Below the pieces are notes generated by a model. The model was not told where the DNA came from. It saw only the letters and a program-made list of their open reading frames with translations, and ran no database searches. DNA of 64,000 bases from Novosphingobium sp. PC22D (GTDB lineage Bacteria > Pseudomonadota > Alphaproteobacteria > Sphingomonadales > Sphingomonadaceae): contig NZ_MWMO01000009.1 in NCBI RefSeq assembly GCF_002556635.1, forward strand, positions 62,001 through 126,000, written 5' to 3'. A program made the translations under genes and the position numbers. The first letter of the stretch is position 1; each line of letters begins with the position of its first letter. Positions 1-7,132 of the stretch are shown in pieces.

Positions 1-1
1 C

Positions 2-862
2 GACGCGCAAGTCTTCTTCAAATGCGAGAACCTGCAACGGATCGGCGCTTTCAAGGCGCGCGGCGCGCATAACGCCGTCCTGTCGCTGGACGATGAACGC
101 GCCGCGGCGGGCGTGGTGACACATTCGTCCGGAAATCATGCCGCGGCGCTTGCGCTTGCGGCGTCCAGCCGGGGGAGCACCGCGGCAATCGTCATGCCGG
201 AGAACGCTCCGGCGGCGAAAGTGATGTCGGTCCGCCGGCTGGGCGGAGAAGTCCATTTCTGTGCCCCGACCATCGCCGCGCGCGAAGCGGCGGCGGCCGG
301 GCTGGTCGAGGAACGCGGCGCCACGCTCGTTCATCCCTACAACGATCCGCTGGTCATTGCGGGGCAGGGGACGGCGGCGATGGAACTGATCGAGGACTAT
401 CCGGCGCTCGATGCCGTGATGGCACCGGTGGGCGGTGGCGGACTGATGGCCGGAACCGCCACGGCGGCGCGGGCGATGGCGCCGTCGATCCGCATCCTCG
501 CCACCGAGCCCGCGCAGGCCGACGACGCCTGGCGCTCATGGTCGGGCGGAACGCTCGATCCGGGCGATCCGCCCGATACCATCGCGGACGGCTTGCGCAC
601 CACGCTGGGCGATCTCAACCTGCCGATCCTGCGCGCGTTGCTCGATGATTTCGCCACCGTGAGCGAGCAGGCGATCGTCGAAGCGATGCGGCTTGTCTGG
701 GAAATCATGAAGATCGTCATCGAGCCGAGCAGCGCCGTGCCCGTCGCCGCCCTGCTCGAACGCAAGTTCGATCTGCGCGACGCGAAAGTGGGCGTCATCC
801 TCACGGGGGGCAATGTCGATCTCGGTCTGCTGCCGTGGCAGCGCGCGCCCGAGTCTCGATAG
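2..862 (+). CDS. PLP-dependent threonine/serine dehydratase family protein (5' partial)
   Basis: Fold-type II PLP enzyme of the threonine dehydratase / serine racemase / beta-hydroxyaspartate dehydratase group. The reading frame is open from base 2, so the start lies upstream of the window. Visible motifs are the PLP-lysine segment GAFKARGAHN near the cut edge, the substrate loop THSSGNHAAAL, the phosphate-binding glycine loop PVGGGGLMAG and a C-terminal ILTGGNVDLG. No ACT regulatory domain follows, so this is the short catabolic form. It converges on an ornithine-cyclodeaminase-family gene 34 bp away. The same pairing of families occurs in the beta-hydroxyaspartate cycle (BhcB with BhcD) and in ectoine utilisation (EutB with EutC). 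Exact substrate cannot be read from sequence: serine, threonine or 3-hydroxyaspartate are all possible. Confidence 0.85.
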   Translation, partial: DAQVFFKCENLQRIGAFKARGAHNAVLSLDDERAAAGVVTHSSGNHAAALALAASSRGSTAAIVMPENAPAAKVMSVRRLGGEVHFCAPTIAAREAAAAGLVEERGATLVHPYNDPLVIAGQGTAAMELIEDYPALDAVMAPVGGGGLMAGTATAARAMAPSIRILATEPAQADDAWRSWSGGTLDPGDPPDTIADGLRTTLGDLNLPILRALLDDFATVSEQAIVEAMRLVWEIMKIVIEPSSAVPVAALLERKFDLRDAKVGVILTGGNVDLGLLPWQRAPESR

Positions 863-896
863 CGCTGCCGCGTCTCCTCCGCCGGGAGAGCGCGTC

Positions 897-1859
897 TCAG
901 AACGGAACCTGCCGAACCCTTCCGGCCTCGCGGGCGCGATCGAGCACCAGCGCTGCAATCGCGATGTCCTGAATGCCGATGCCCGAACTGTCGTAGATCG
1001 TGATCATGTCGGCGGCGGTGCGACCGGGGGAATCGCCATTGATGACCGCACCGATCGGCACGATCCGATCTGCGCAAGGGGTGGCCGCAAGATACTGGAA
1101 TTCTCCGATTTCCAGCGACTGAGCCGGTGCGTCGGCGAACAGCGCGGCTCTACGTGACAGTTCGGGCGGCAATTCCTGTTTTCCGGGGCCGTCCGCGCCC
1201 ATCGTTGAAATATGCGTGCCGGGGCCGATCAGCCCCGCCGCGAACAACGGCGCGCGCGATGCGGTGGCGGTCACGACGATGTCGGCGGTGGGAAGCGCGG
1301 TTTCCGGTGTGGCCGCACGTGCCGCGATCCCGGCTTCGGCAAGACGCCGGACCAGTCGCAGCGTCTGTTCGTCGCTCCGGCCGCAGACCGCGATTTCGGC
1401 AAGCGGCCGCACCAGCGTGATGGCGAGCACGTCGTGATAGGCCTGATTGCCCGTGCCGACGACGGCTAGACGCGATGCATCGGGCCGCGCCAGCAGGTCC
1501 ACGCCGACGGCGTCCGACGCCGCCGTTCGCAATGCGTTGAGCCAGGTCGCCTCGACGATGGCGCAGGGAAAGCCGGTCTTGTCGTCGAGCAGGATCGTCG
1601 TTGAGCCGTGGCTGGGCAGGCCGGCCTGGCGATTGTCGGGCCAGAAGCTGCCGATCTTGAGCCCCGGATAGCCGCTCGCGCTGTCATAGGCGGCCTTCAC
1701 GCCGAACCGCGTGGACGGGTCGGAGCCTTGTCCGCGCATGGAGGGAAAGAGCAGCGCATCGCCGCGATGGAATGCGGCGAGCGCGGCCCGCATCGCCGCG
1801 ATCGCATCGGCATGGCTTACCAGCTCGCGGGCGGTTTCGCCGTCGATCAGCTCTATCAT
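897..1859 (-). CDS. ornithine cyclodeaminase / mu-crystallin family NAD(P)-dependent imine reductase or dehydrogenase
   Basis: About 320 residues, the normal family length. It shows the family's LNALRTAASDAVG segment, a Rossmann VVGTGNQAYHD loop, the MGADGPGKQEL segment and the terminal DSSGIGIQDIAIAAL block. Start chosen at 1859 (MIELIDGE) because its ATG overlaps the TGA of the upstream alpha/beta-hydrolase as ATGA, which indicates translational coupling; a longer frame upstream adds an unconserved tail. Members include ornithine cyclodeaminase, alanine dehydrogenase, ketimine reductase and iminosuccinate reductase (BhcD). Facing a serine-dehydratase-type gene, it may process the imine that such a dehydratase makes, but this is inference. 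Confidence 0.85.
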   Translation of the reverse strand: MIELIDGETARELVSHADAIAAMRAALAAFHRGDALLFPSMRGQGSDPSTRFGVKAAYDSASGYPGLKIGSFWPDNRQAGLPSHGSTTILLDDKTGFPCAIVEATWLNALRTAASDAVGVDLLARPDASRLAVVGTGNQAYHDVLAITLVRPLAEIAVCGRSDEQTLRLVRRLAEAGIAARAATPETALPTADIVVTATASRAPLFAAGLIGPGTHISTMGADGPGKQELPPELSRRAALFADAPAQSLEIGEFQYLAATPCADRIVPIGAVINGDSPGRTAADMITIYDSSGIGIQDIAIAALVLDRAREAGRVRQVPF

Positions 1860-2839
1860 CTGTCGTTCGTTCCTTGCTTGTTGGGGGCCAGCCATTGCGC
1901 GACCCAGTTCGCGCCGTCGGCCACGGCCTCGCGGGCGATGCCGGCCATCGACATGGCTTCGAGAAAGCTGTGCGCGGCGCCGGGATAGACCTTGTCGTCA
2001 GCCTGCCCGCCCGCGGCTCGTATCCCGGCCGCGACCGCGTGGCTCTGCTCGGAAAGAATGTCGCATTCGGGAATGACCAGGAAGGCAGGCGGCAGGCCGG
2101 CGAAGTCGGCTGCAATCGGGCAGGCATAAGGGTCGTCGATATGCACGCGCCCGTCGCCCAGGTAATTCGACAGGAAGAATTCGACTTCGGCGCGGTCCAT
2201 GACCGAGCCCGGGCCGCCGAAACGCGCTTCGGCGGCGTCGGAACATCGCCCGGTAAACCCGCCGTAATTGAGCAGCAGGCAGGACAGCACGTCCGGCTGG
2301 CCCCGGTCGCGCAGCCGCAGCGCGAGCGCGAGCGAGAGATTGCCGCCCGCAGAATCTCCCCCGGCCGCCATGCGCGCGGGATCGCCACCGATCGACTCGG
2401 CCCCTCCCGCCAGCAGCCAGTCGACCAGTCCGACCGAGCGGTCGAGCGCGACCGGGTACCGCGCTTCGGGCGCCAGCGGATAATCGACGCCGACGACCAG
2501 AAACCGGCCAGCGGCCGCATATTCGCGCATCAGCCGGTCATGCGTGTCGAGGCTGCACATCATGAAGCCGCCGCCATGGAAATAGAGCATCAGCGGCGCG
2601 GGGTGCGCGAGGCCGGGATCGTAAACCCGGATCTTCAGCGCCCCGTCGGCGAGGCAAAGCCGCCTTTCCGTGATGCTGGCCATCGCGGGGCCGCCGCTGG
2701 CGAAAGGCGCGCGCACGAGGTCGGCAATCCTGCGGGCCTTGGATGGGGAGACGCCGGACAGCGGGGGATATTGCGCCCAGCGATCGCGCAACAGGTCAAC
2801 GAAACGGGCGATTTCCGGGTCGAGCGCTGGCGCTTCCAT
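1856..2839 (-). CDS. alpha/beta hydrolase of the hormone-sensitive-lipase-like family
   Basis: 327-residue hydrolase with the HGGGF oxyanion-hole motif at about residues 88-92 and nucleophile elbow GDSAGGN with Ser163; the acid is probably the Asp of ECDILSE and the base the His of GAAHSF. There is no signal peptide, so it acts in the cytoplasm on an ester of a small acyl or alcohol group. Its last codons overlap the start of the ornithine-cyclodeaminase-family gene by ATGA, so the two are co-translated. It is transcribed divergently from the peptide transporter, and the intergenic region carries an 11-bp inverted repeat. Within the locus it may remove an ester or lactone from the imported compound (inference). 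Confidence 0.9.
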   Translation of the reverse strand: MEAPALDPEIARFVDLLRDRWAQYPPLSGVSPSKARRIADLVRAPFASGGPAMASITERRLCLADGALKIRVYDPGLAHPAPLMLYFHGGGFMMCSLDTHDRLMREYAAAGRFLVVGVDYPLAPEARYPVALDRSVGLVDWLLAGGAESIGGDPARMAAGGDSAGGNLSLALALRLRDRGQPDVLSCLLLNYGGFTGRCSDAAEARFGGPGSVMDRAEVEFFLSNYLGDGRVHIDDPYACPIAADFAGLPPAFLVIPECDILSEQSHAVAAGIRAAGGQADDKVYPGAAHSFLEAMSMAGIAREAVADGANWVAQWLAPNKQGTNDR

Positions 2840-3017
2840 CTGCGGTTTCCATCAAGTGACTTGTGCCGAAAAGTGGCCAGGAACGGGCCCATCGCTAGCG
2901 GCGCGGCGCCGCCGGTCGAGCCGTGCCGCAGCGATAGGGCGGGCCGCAGACAGTGTCGCGCCATTCGTCCTAATGACGGCATGAGGGGGGGCGGCAAAAC
3001 GGGAACCCCGCTTGCGG

Positions 3018-3077
3018 GCATTGCCACCGAACCGGGCGCACTAAAGGCTGCAATATCCCGATCGCGGGTGGCAATGC
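3018..3077. promoter_or_regulatory. candidate operator: 11-bp inverted repeat between divergent hydrolase and POT genes
   Basis: gcattgccacc at 3018-3028 is matched exactly by its reverse complement ggtggcaatgc at 3067-3077, a 49-bp centre-to-centre distance close to a whole number of helical turns. It sits in the roughly 275-bp divergent region and directly upstream of the transporter. No regulator gene is encoded nearby in the window. Confidence 0.4.
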
Positions 3078-3114
3078 GGCCGTAAACGTGGCGCGCCGCA
3101 CATACCATGAAGCG

Positions 3115-4482
3115 ATGAGATCGACGTCACCGCACGACCCGGCTGTTCCTCCAGAAGGTGCATCCGCGCTTGCCGCCTGTTCCGACCAGCGCCCGCGGCC
3201 GCGCGAATGGTTCGGCCATCCGCGCGGTCTTTCCGTCCTGTTCCTGACCGAGATGTGGGAGCAGTTCTCCTATTACGGAATGCGGGCGCTGCTGGTCTAT
3301 TACATGATCCACCAGCTACGGTTCGAGCAGCACCATGCTTCGCTTGTCTACGGGGTCTACACGGCCTTCATCTTCCTGACGCCGATCTTCGGCGGCATTG
3401 CCTGCGACCGGTATCTCGGCAGGCGCAAATCGGTGGTGACGGGCGGGCTCATGATGTCGCTCGGCCACTTCATGCTCGCTTCGGAGGCGCTGTTCTATCC
3501 GGCGCTGGGGATGATCGCGCTGGGCAACGGACTGTTCCAGCCGAGTCTGCCGAGCCAGATCCGTGATCTTTACGCCCCTGACGATCCCCGTCAGGGCAAT
3601 GCCTACTATGTTTACTACGTCGGGATAAACCTCGGCGGGTTTCTCGCGCCGCTGATCTGCGGAACGCTCGGCGAAACGCTGGGCTGGCATTGGGGCTTCG
3701 CCGCCGCGGGGGTGGGGATGCTGCTGGGGCTTGCGACGTTCGTGCTCGGGCGCGCCACGCTGCCGCCGGACCCGCTGCTGCAACCCAAGGCGCGGGGCGG
3801 CATTCCGCTCGATCCGGTGGCATTGCGGCGGACGCTGCGCCTCTTTGCCGGGGTTGCCGCCGCGGTGGTGGTGTTTCGGAGCGCCTATGAGCAGCTCGGC
3901 AATACGTTCGCGTTGTGGGCGGAGCAGGGTGTGGACCGGCATATCGGCGGGTTCGTCATTCCGATGACCTGGTTTCAATCGCTGAACCCGCTTTTCGTGT
4001 TTCTGTTCACCCCGCTGCTGCTGCGCTTCAGGCTCACGAAAGGGCACGGTCCCGACGCATCCCCTTCGACGCCGACAATGGCGCTGGGTGCGATGACCGT
4101 CGGCGCGGGTTATCTGGTGTTGATCCCCGCGGCGATGAGCGGCGGCGAGCACGGTACGCACTGGTCGTGGCTGGTTTTTGCGCTTGCCTTGCTGACGCTG
4201 GGCGAGCTGTTCATTCTGCCGGTCGGCCTCGGCCTGTTCGGGCGCCTCGCGCCGGCGGGCTTCGCCGCCACCAGCATCGCGGCCTGGTTCGGCGCGGGCT
4301 TTGCGGGCAATCTCGCGGCGGGGGCGGTCGGCACCTTGTGGCAATCGCTGAGCACGCCGCAGTTCTTCGCGCTCATCGCTTCGATCTGTGCGGTGGCAGC
4401 CCTCCTCTTGTGGCAGTTGCGCGGATTTGCCCGGTCGGCAGAGAAACCATCGCCCCGAAGCGGGCCGGAAGCAAGCCGGTGA
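3115..4482 (+). CDS. POT/PTR2-family proton-coupled oligopeptide transporter
   Basis: Inner-membrane di-/tripeptide:H+ symporter of the PTR2 family with about 12-14 hydrophobic segments. The family N-terminal signature is visible as GHPRGLSVLFLTEMWEQFSY and the second signature around YYVYYVGINLGGFLAPL. In most POTs the first helix reads ExxER; here it reads EMWEQ, so the Arg is Gln. Start is uncertain: GTG at 3088 gives nine extra residues, while ATG 3115 gives the shorter N-terminus used here; neither has a strong ribosome binding site. The next gene encodes a dipeptide epimerase and starts 70 bp downstream, so the pair probably imports and then epimerises dipeptides. Confidence 0.9.
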   Translation: MRSTSPHDPAVPPEGASALAACSDQRPRPREWFGHPRGLSVLFLTEMWEQFSYYGMRALLVYYMIHQLRFEQHHASLVYGVYTAFIFLTPIFGGIACDRYLGRRKSVVTGGLMMSLGHFMLASEALFYPALGMIALGNGLFQPSLPSQIRDLYAPDDPRQGNAYYVYYVGINLGGFLAPLICGTLGETLGWHWGFAAAGVGMLLGLATFVLGRATLPPDPLLQPKARGGIPLDPVALRRTLRLFAGVAAAVVVFRSAYEQLGNTFALWAEQGVDRHIGGFVIPMTWFQSLNPLFVFLFTPLLLRFRLTKGHGPDASPSTPTMALGAMTVGAGYLVLIPAAMSGGEHGTHWSWLVFALALLTLGELFILPVGLGLFGRLAPAGFAATSIAAWFGAGFAGNLAAGAVGTLWQSLSTPQFFALIASICAVAALLLWQLRGFARSAEKPSPRSGPEASR

Positions 4483-4552
4483 ACGCAGCCGCGCTTTCCC
4501 GGTCAAAAGCGCCTTTCCCATCCACCGCCATGCATTCGCGGAGCCTCGTGCC

Positions 4553-5551
4553 ATGTCCGAATCTCACCCGATCATCTCGCAAGTCGCCATCGAACGATGG
4601 CATCTCGCTCGTCCGTTCGTCATCGCCAGAGGCAGCGAGACGGCGGTCGATCTCGTCGTCGTCCGCTTGCGGTCGGGCGATTGCGAAGGGGTGGGCGAAA
4701 GCTGCCCCGTGCCGCACTACGGCGAGAGCCCGGAACAAGTGGTTCGCGACGCCCGGACATGGCTGTCGCGGGTGGTGACGGCGGACCAGTGGGCCACGAT
4801 GGAACCGATGATGCCTCCGGGCGCGGCGCGTAATGCGCTCGACTGTGCGTTCCGCGATCTGCAGGCCCGCATGTCGGGTACCGAAGCCTGGCGGATGCTG
4901 AAGCTTTCGCGGCCCGAGCCGCTGCAGTGTGCCTTTACGCTCGATCTGTCCTCGCCTGCGGAGATGGCGCGGCGCGCCGTGGCCGAAGCGCGCGACTTCG
5001 CCTTGCTCAAACTCAAGCTCGACGGGACTTGCGACGTCGAGCGGGTGCGCGCGGTTCGGTCCGCGCGCCCCGACGCCCGGCTGATCGTCGACGCCAACGA
5101 GGCGTGGAGCCCCGATCAGGTCACCGGGTTCCTGGCGGCGTTCGCGGCCGAAGGGGTGGAGATGGTCGAGCAGCCGCTACCGGCGGCGAACGACGCTGTT
5201 CTGGCCGGCATCGACCGGCCCGTGCCGGTCGTCGCGGACGAATCCTGCCATGTCGCGGCGGATGTCCGCGCGCTTGGCGGACGCTATGACGGCGTCAATA
5301 TCAAGCTCGACAAGACCGGGGGCGTTACCGAGGCATTGCGGCTGAAAGCCGCCGCGCGGGAGGCGGGCATGTCGGTCATGGTCGGCTGCATGCTTGGTAC
5401 GTCGCTCGCGATGGCGCCCGCCATGCTCGTGGCGCAGGGGTGCGAATGGGTAGATCTCGACGGCCCGCTCCTGATCGGCGCGGACCGGACGCCGTGCGTG
5501 GACTATGCGCGCGGCCTGTTGATGCCGGTGCCTTCCGGGCTGTGGGGGTGA
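4553..5551 (+). CDS. dipeptide epimerase (enolase superfamily, MLE subgroup)
   Basis: Cytoplasmic 332-residue enolase-superfamily protein resembling L-Ala-D/L-Glu epimerases, which interconvert L,D and L,L dipeptides. Visible active-site residues are the KxK motif K153/K155, metal ligands D180 (IVDANEAW), E206 (EQPL) and D229 (ADES), and the opposing base K251 (NIKLDKTGG). The C-terminal VDLDGPLL carries the DxD-type motif that contacts the dipeptide amino terminus in this family. Start set at MSESHP (4553); an upstream extension overlaps the transporter and is not conserved-looking. Lying between a peptide transporter and a secreted peptidase, it supports use of peptides with D-residues, either from peptidoglycan or from a non-ribosomal peptide. 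Confidence 0.9.
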   Translation: MSESHPIISQVAIERWHLARPFVIARGSETAVDLVVVRLRSGDCEGVGESCPVPHYGESPEQVVRDARTWLSRVVTADQWATMEPMMPPGAARNALDCAFRDLQARMSGTEAWRMLKLSRPEPLQCAFTLDLSSPAEMARRAVAEARDFALLKLKLDGTCDVERVRAVRSARPDARLIVDANEAWSPDQVTGFLAAFAAEGVEMVEQPLPAANDAVLAGIDRPVPVVADESCHVAADVRALGGRYDGVNIKLDKTGGVTEALRLKAAAREAGMSVMVGCMLGTSLAMAPAMLVAQGCEWVDLDGPLLIGADRTPCVDYARGLLMPVPSGLWG

Positions 5552-5686
5552 TCGCCTGGCTCGTGCGGCCTAGCCGGCGGCGTTCTTGGGATTGCTGCGC
5601 CGGCGCTCGGGTCTTCGGGAGATTACTGCCCTTCGGATCGTGATGTTCGCAGGAAATTTCTCGCCCGCATACCACACTCTGAGCAA

Positions 5687-7078
5687 ATGCGGTTCAGTCT
5701 CGATCCCAGAACCTGTGCGGGAATGCTCGTCTTGCTGGTGACGGCGGCGTCCGCATCCGCTGGCGCAGCGTCCCCGCCGGAGGGCATATGGCGGGCGAGA
5801 GGCTATGCGTGGCTCCTCGCGGTCGGACCGGATCGGTACACGACCTACAGTTTCACCAGGGTGGCCTGCGTGAAAATGGATTCCGCGCCGGCGGAGCGCT
5901 GGCCGCAGGCCTACGATCGCATCGAGCGCGCGGGCGACGTACTGCGGCTTCACCGCGAAGGCGAGGAGACCCGTTACACGTTCGATCGTCTCGCCGCGCT
6001 TCCCGAGCGGTGCTCCGCGGGGCGCACGGACGATCCGGTGGCGAACTTCGAGGCATTCTTTCGCCTGTTTCAGGAAGCCTACGCCAGTTTCGATCTGCGC
6101 GGCGTGGACTGGAATGCGCGCTATCGCGCCTTGCGTCCGCGCGTTTCCGCCGGGACCAGCGCGTCCGAACTGTTCGCGCTGCTGACAGAAATGGTCGCAC
6201 CGCTCAATGACGGGCACGTCGGTCTGTCCGGAGGCGGACGAACCTATCTTGGCGGCGGCCCGCGCGAAGTTGGGGCGATAGCGGCGCGCGAAGGATTGCT
6301 GGCGACGGGCGGGTCCTCGTCGGATTACTTTCGCGGCTTCATCGCCCGCTTTGTCGAAACACGGGTCGCGCCCTCGGTCGGCATCGCCCCGCTGAAACAC
6401 GATGCGGACCGCATCGTCTATTGGGGCAAGGTCGCGCCCCGGATCGGTTACGTCAACTTCCTGCAAATGGCGCCGCCGGATCACGCGCGAGAGGCGGTCA
6501 GCGGCTCGCAAGTCGTCGCCGCGACGCGCCTCAGGATGGACGAGATCCTCGCCGATCTCGGCGACACCGACGCGCTGGTTTTCGATCTGCGGTTCAATAC
6601 GGGCGGCTGGGAAAACATGGCGCTGACGGTTGCCGGCTATTTCACCGATGTGCCCCGCCTTGCCTTTTCGATCGAACCGATGCTGGAGGACGGCTCTTTC
6701 GCTCCCCGGCAGGACGTGATGATCCGCCCGCAAACCGGCGCCCCCTATCTCAAGCCGGTCTACCTGCTCACCAGCGGGACCACCATCAGCTCGGGCGAAA
6801 GCCTGGTGATGGCGATGAAGGCGAACCCGCAAGTGCTGCAGATCGGCGAGCGGACCGCGGGCGTCCTGGCCTGGAACGGCGGTCGCCTGCCCAATGGCTG
6901 GGACGTGGGGCTGACCAGCGAGCGGTATTTTGCCGCGGACGGCCATTCCTACGAGGGAAGCGGCATCCCGCCCGACGTGTTCATTCCGCTCGACGTTCCC
7001 GGCGGTCTCCTGACGGGGACGAGGCTGGGGGTCGATGCGGCCATTTCGATCCAGAAATCTCAATCGAATCAACAATAA
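5687..7078 (+). CDS. secreted S41-family (tail-specific-like) peptidase
   Basis: 463 residues beginning with a signal peptide (hydrophobic GMLVLLVTAASASAGA, then AxA-type cleavage). The C-terminal half carries the S41 core: FDLRFNTGGWENM and the nucleophile region TSGTTISSGESLVMAM, followed by the family's ERTAGVL segment. No PDZ domain is evident in the N-terminal part, unlike classic Ctp proteases. It probably acts in the periplasm on a peptide delivered by the outer-membrane receptor encoded 54 bp downstream, consistent with the transporter and dipeptide epimerase genes upstream. Substrate is inferred from context only. Confidence 0.85.
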   Translation: MRFSLDPRTCAGMLVLLVTAASASAGAASPPEGIWRARGYAWLLAVGPDRYTTYSFTRVACVKMDSAPAERWPQAYDRIERAGDVLRLHREGEETRYTFDRLAALPERCSAGRTDDPVANFEAFFRLFQEAYASFDLRGVDWNARYRALRPRVSAGTSASELFALLTEMVAPLNDGHVGLSGGGRTYLGGGPREVGAIAAREGLLATGGSSSDYFRGFIARFVETRVAPSVGIAPLKHDADRIVYWGKVAPRIGYVNFLQMAPPDHAREAVSGSQVVAATRLRMDEILADLGDTDALVFDLRFNTGGWENMALTVAGYFTDVPRLAFSIEPMLEDGSFAPRQDVMIRPQTGAPYLKPVYLLTSGTTISSGESLVMAMKANPQVLQIGERTAGVLAWNGGRLPNGWDVGLTSERYFAADGHSYEGSGIPPDVFIPLDVPGGLLTGTRLGVDAAISIQKSQSNQQ

Positions 7079-7132
7079 GAACAAAGCTGGCAGGTGGAAT
7101 AGTAGAACTCTCTTTATTCAATAGGGGCAGCA

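Noticed and set aside
2..1859. Ectoine-utilisation EutB/EutC identity for the dehydratase and reductase
   Set aside because: The hallmark ectoine hydrolase/deacetylase genes (EutD/EutE) are not seen, and the neighbours are peptide-related.
1772..3085. 437-codon plus-strand frame across the hydrolase gene
   Set aside because: Antisense shadow of a gene with clear HGGGF and GDSAGGN motifs.
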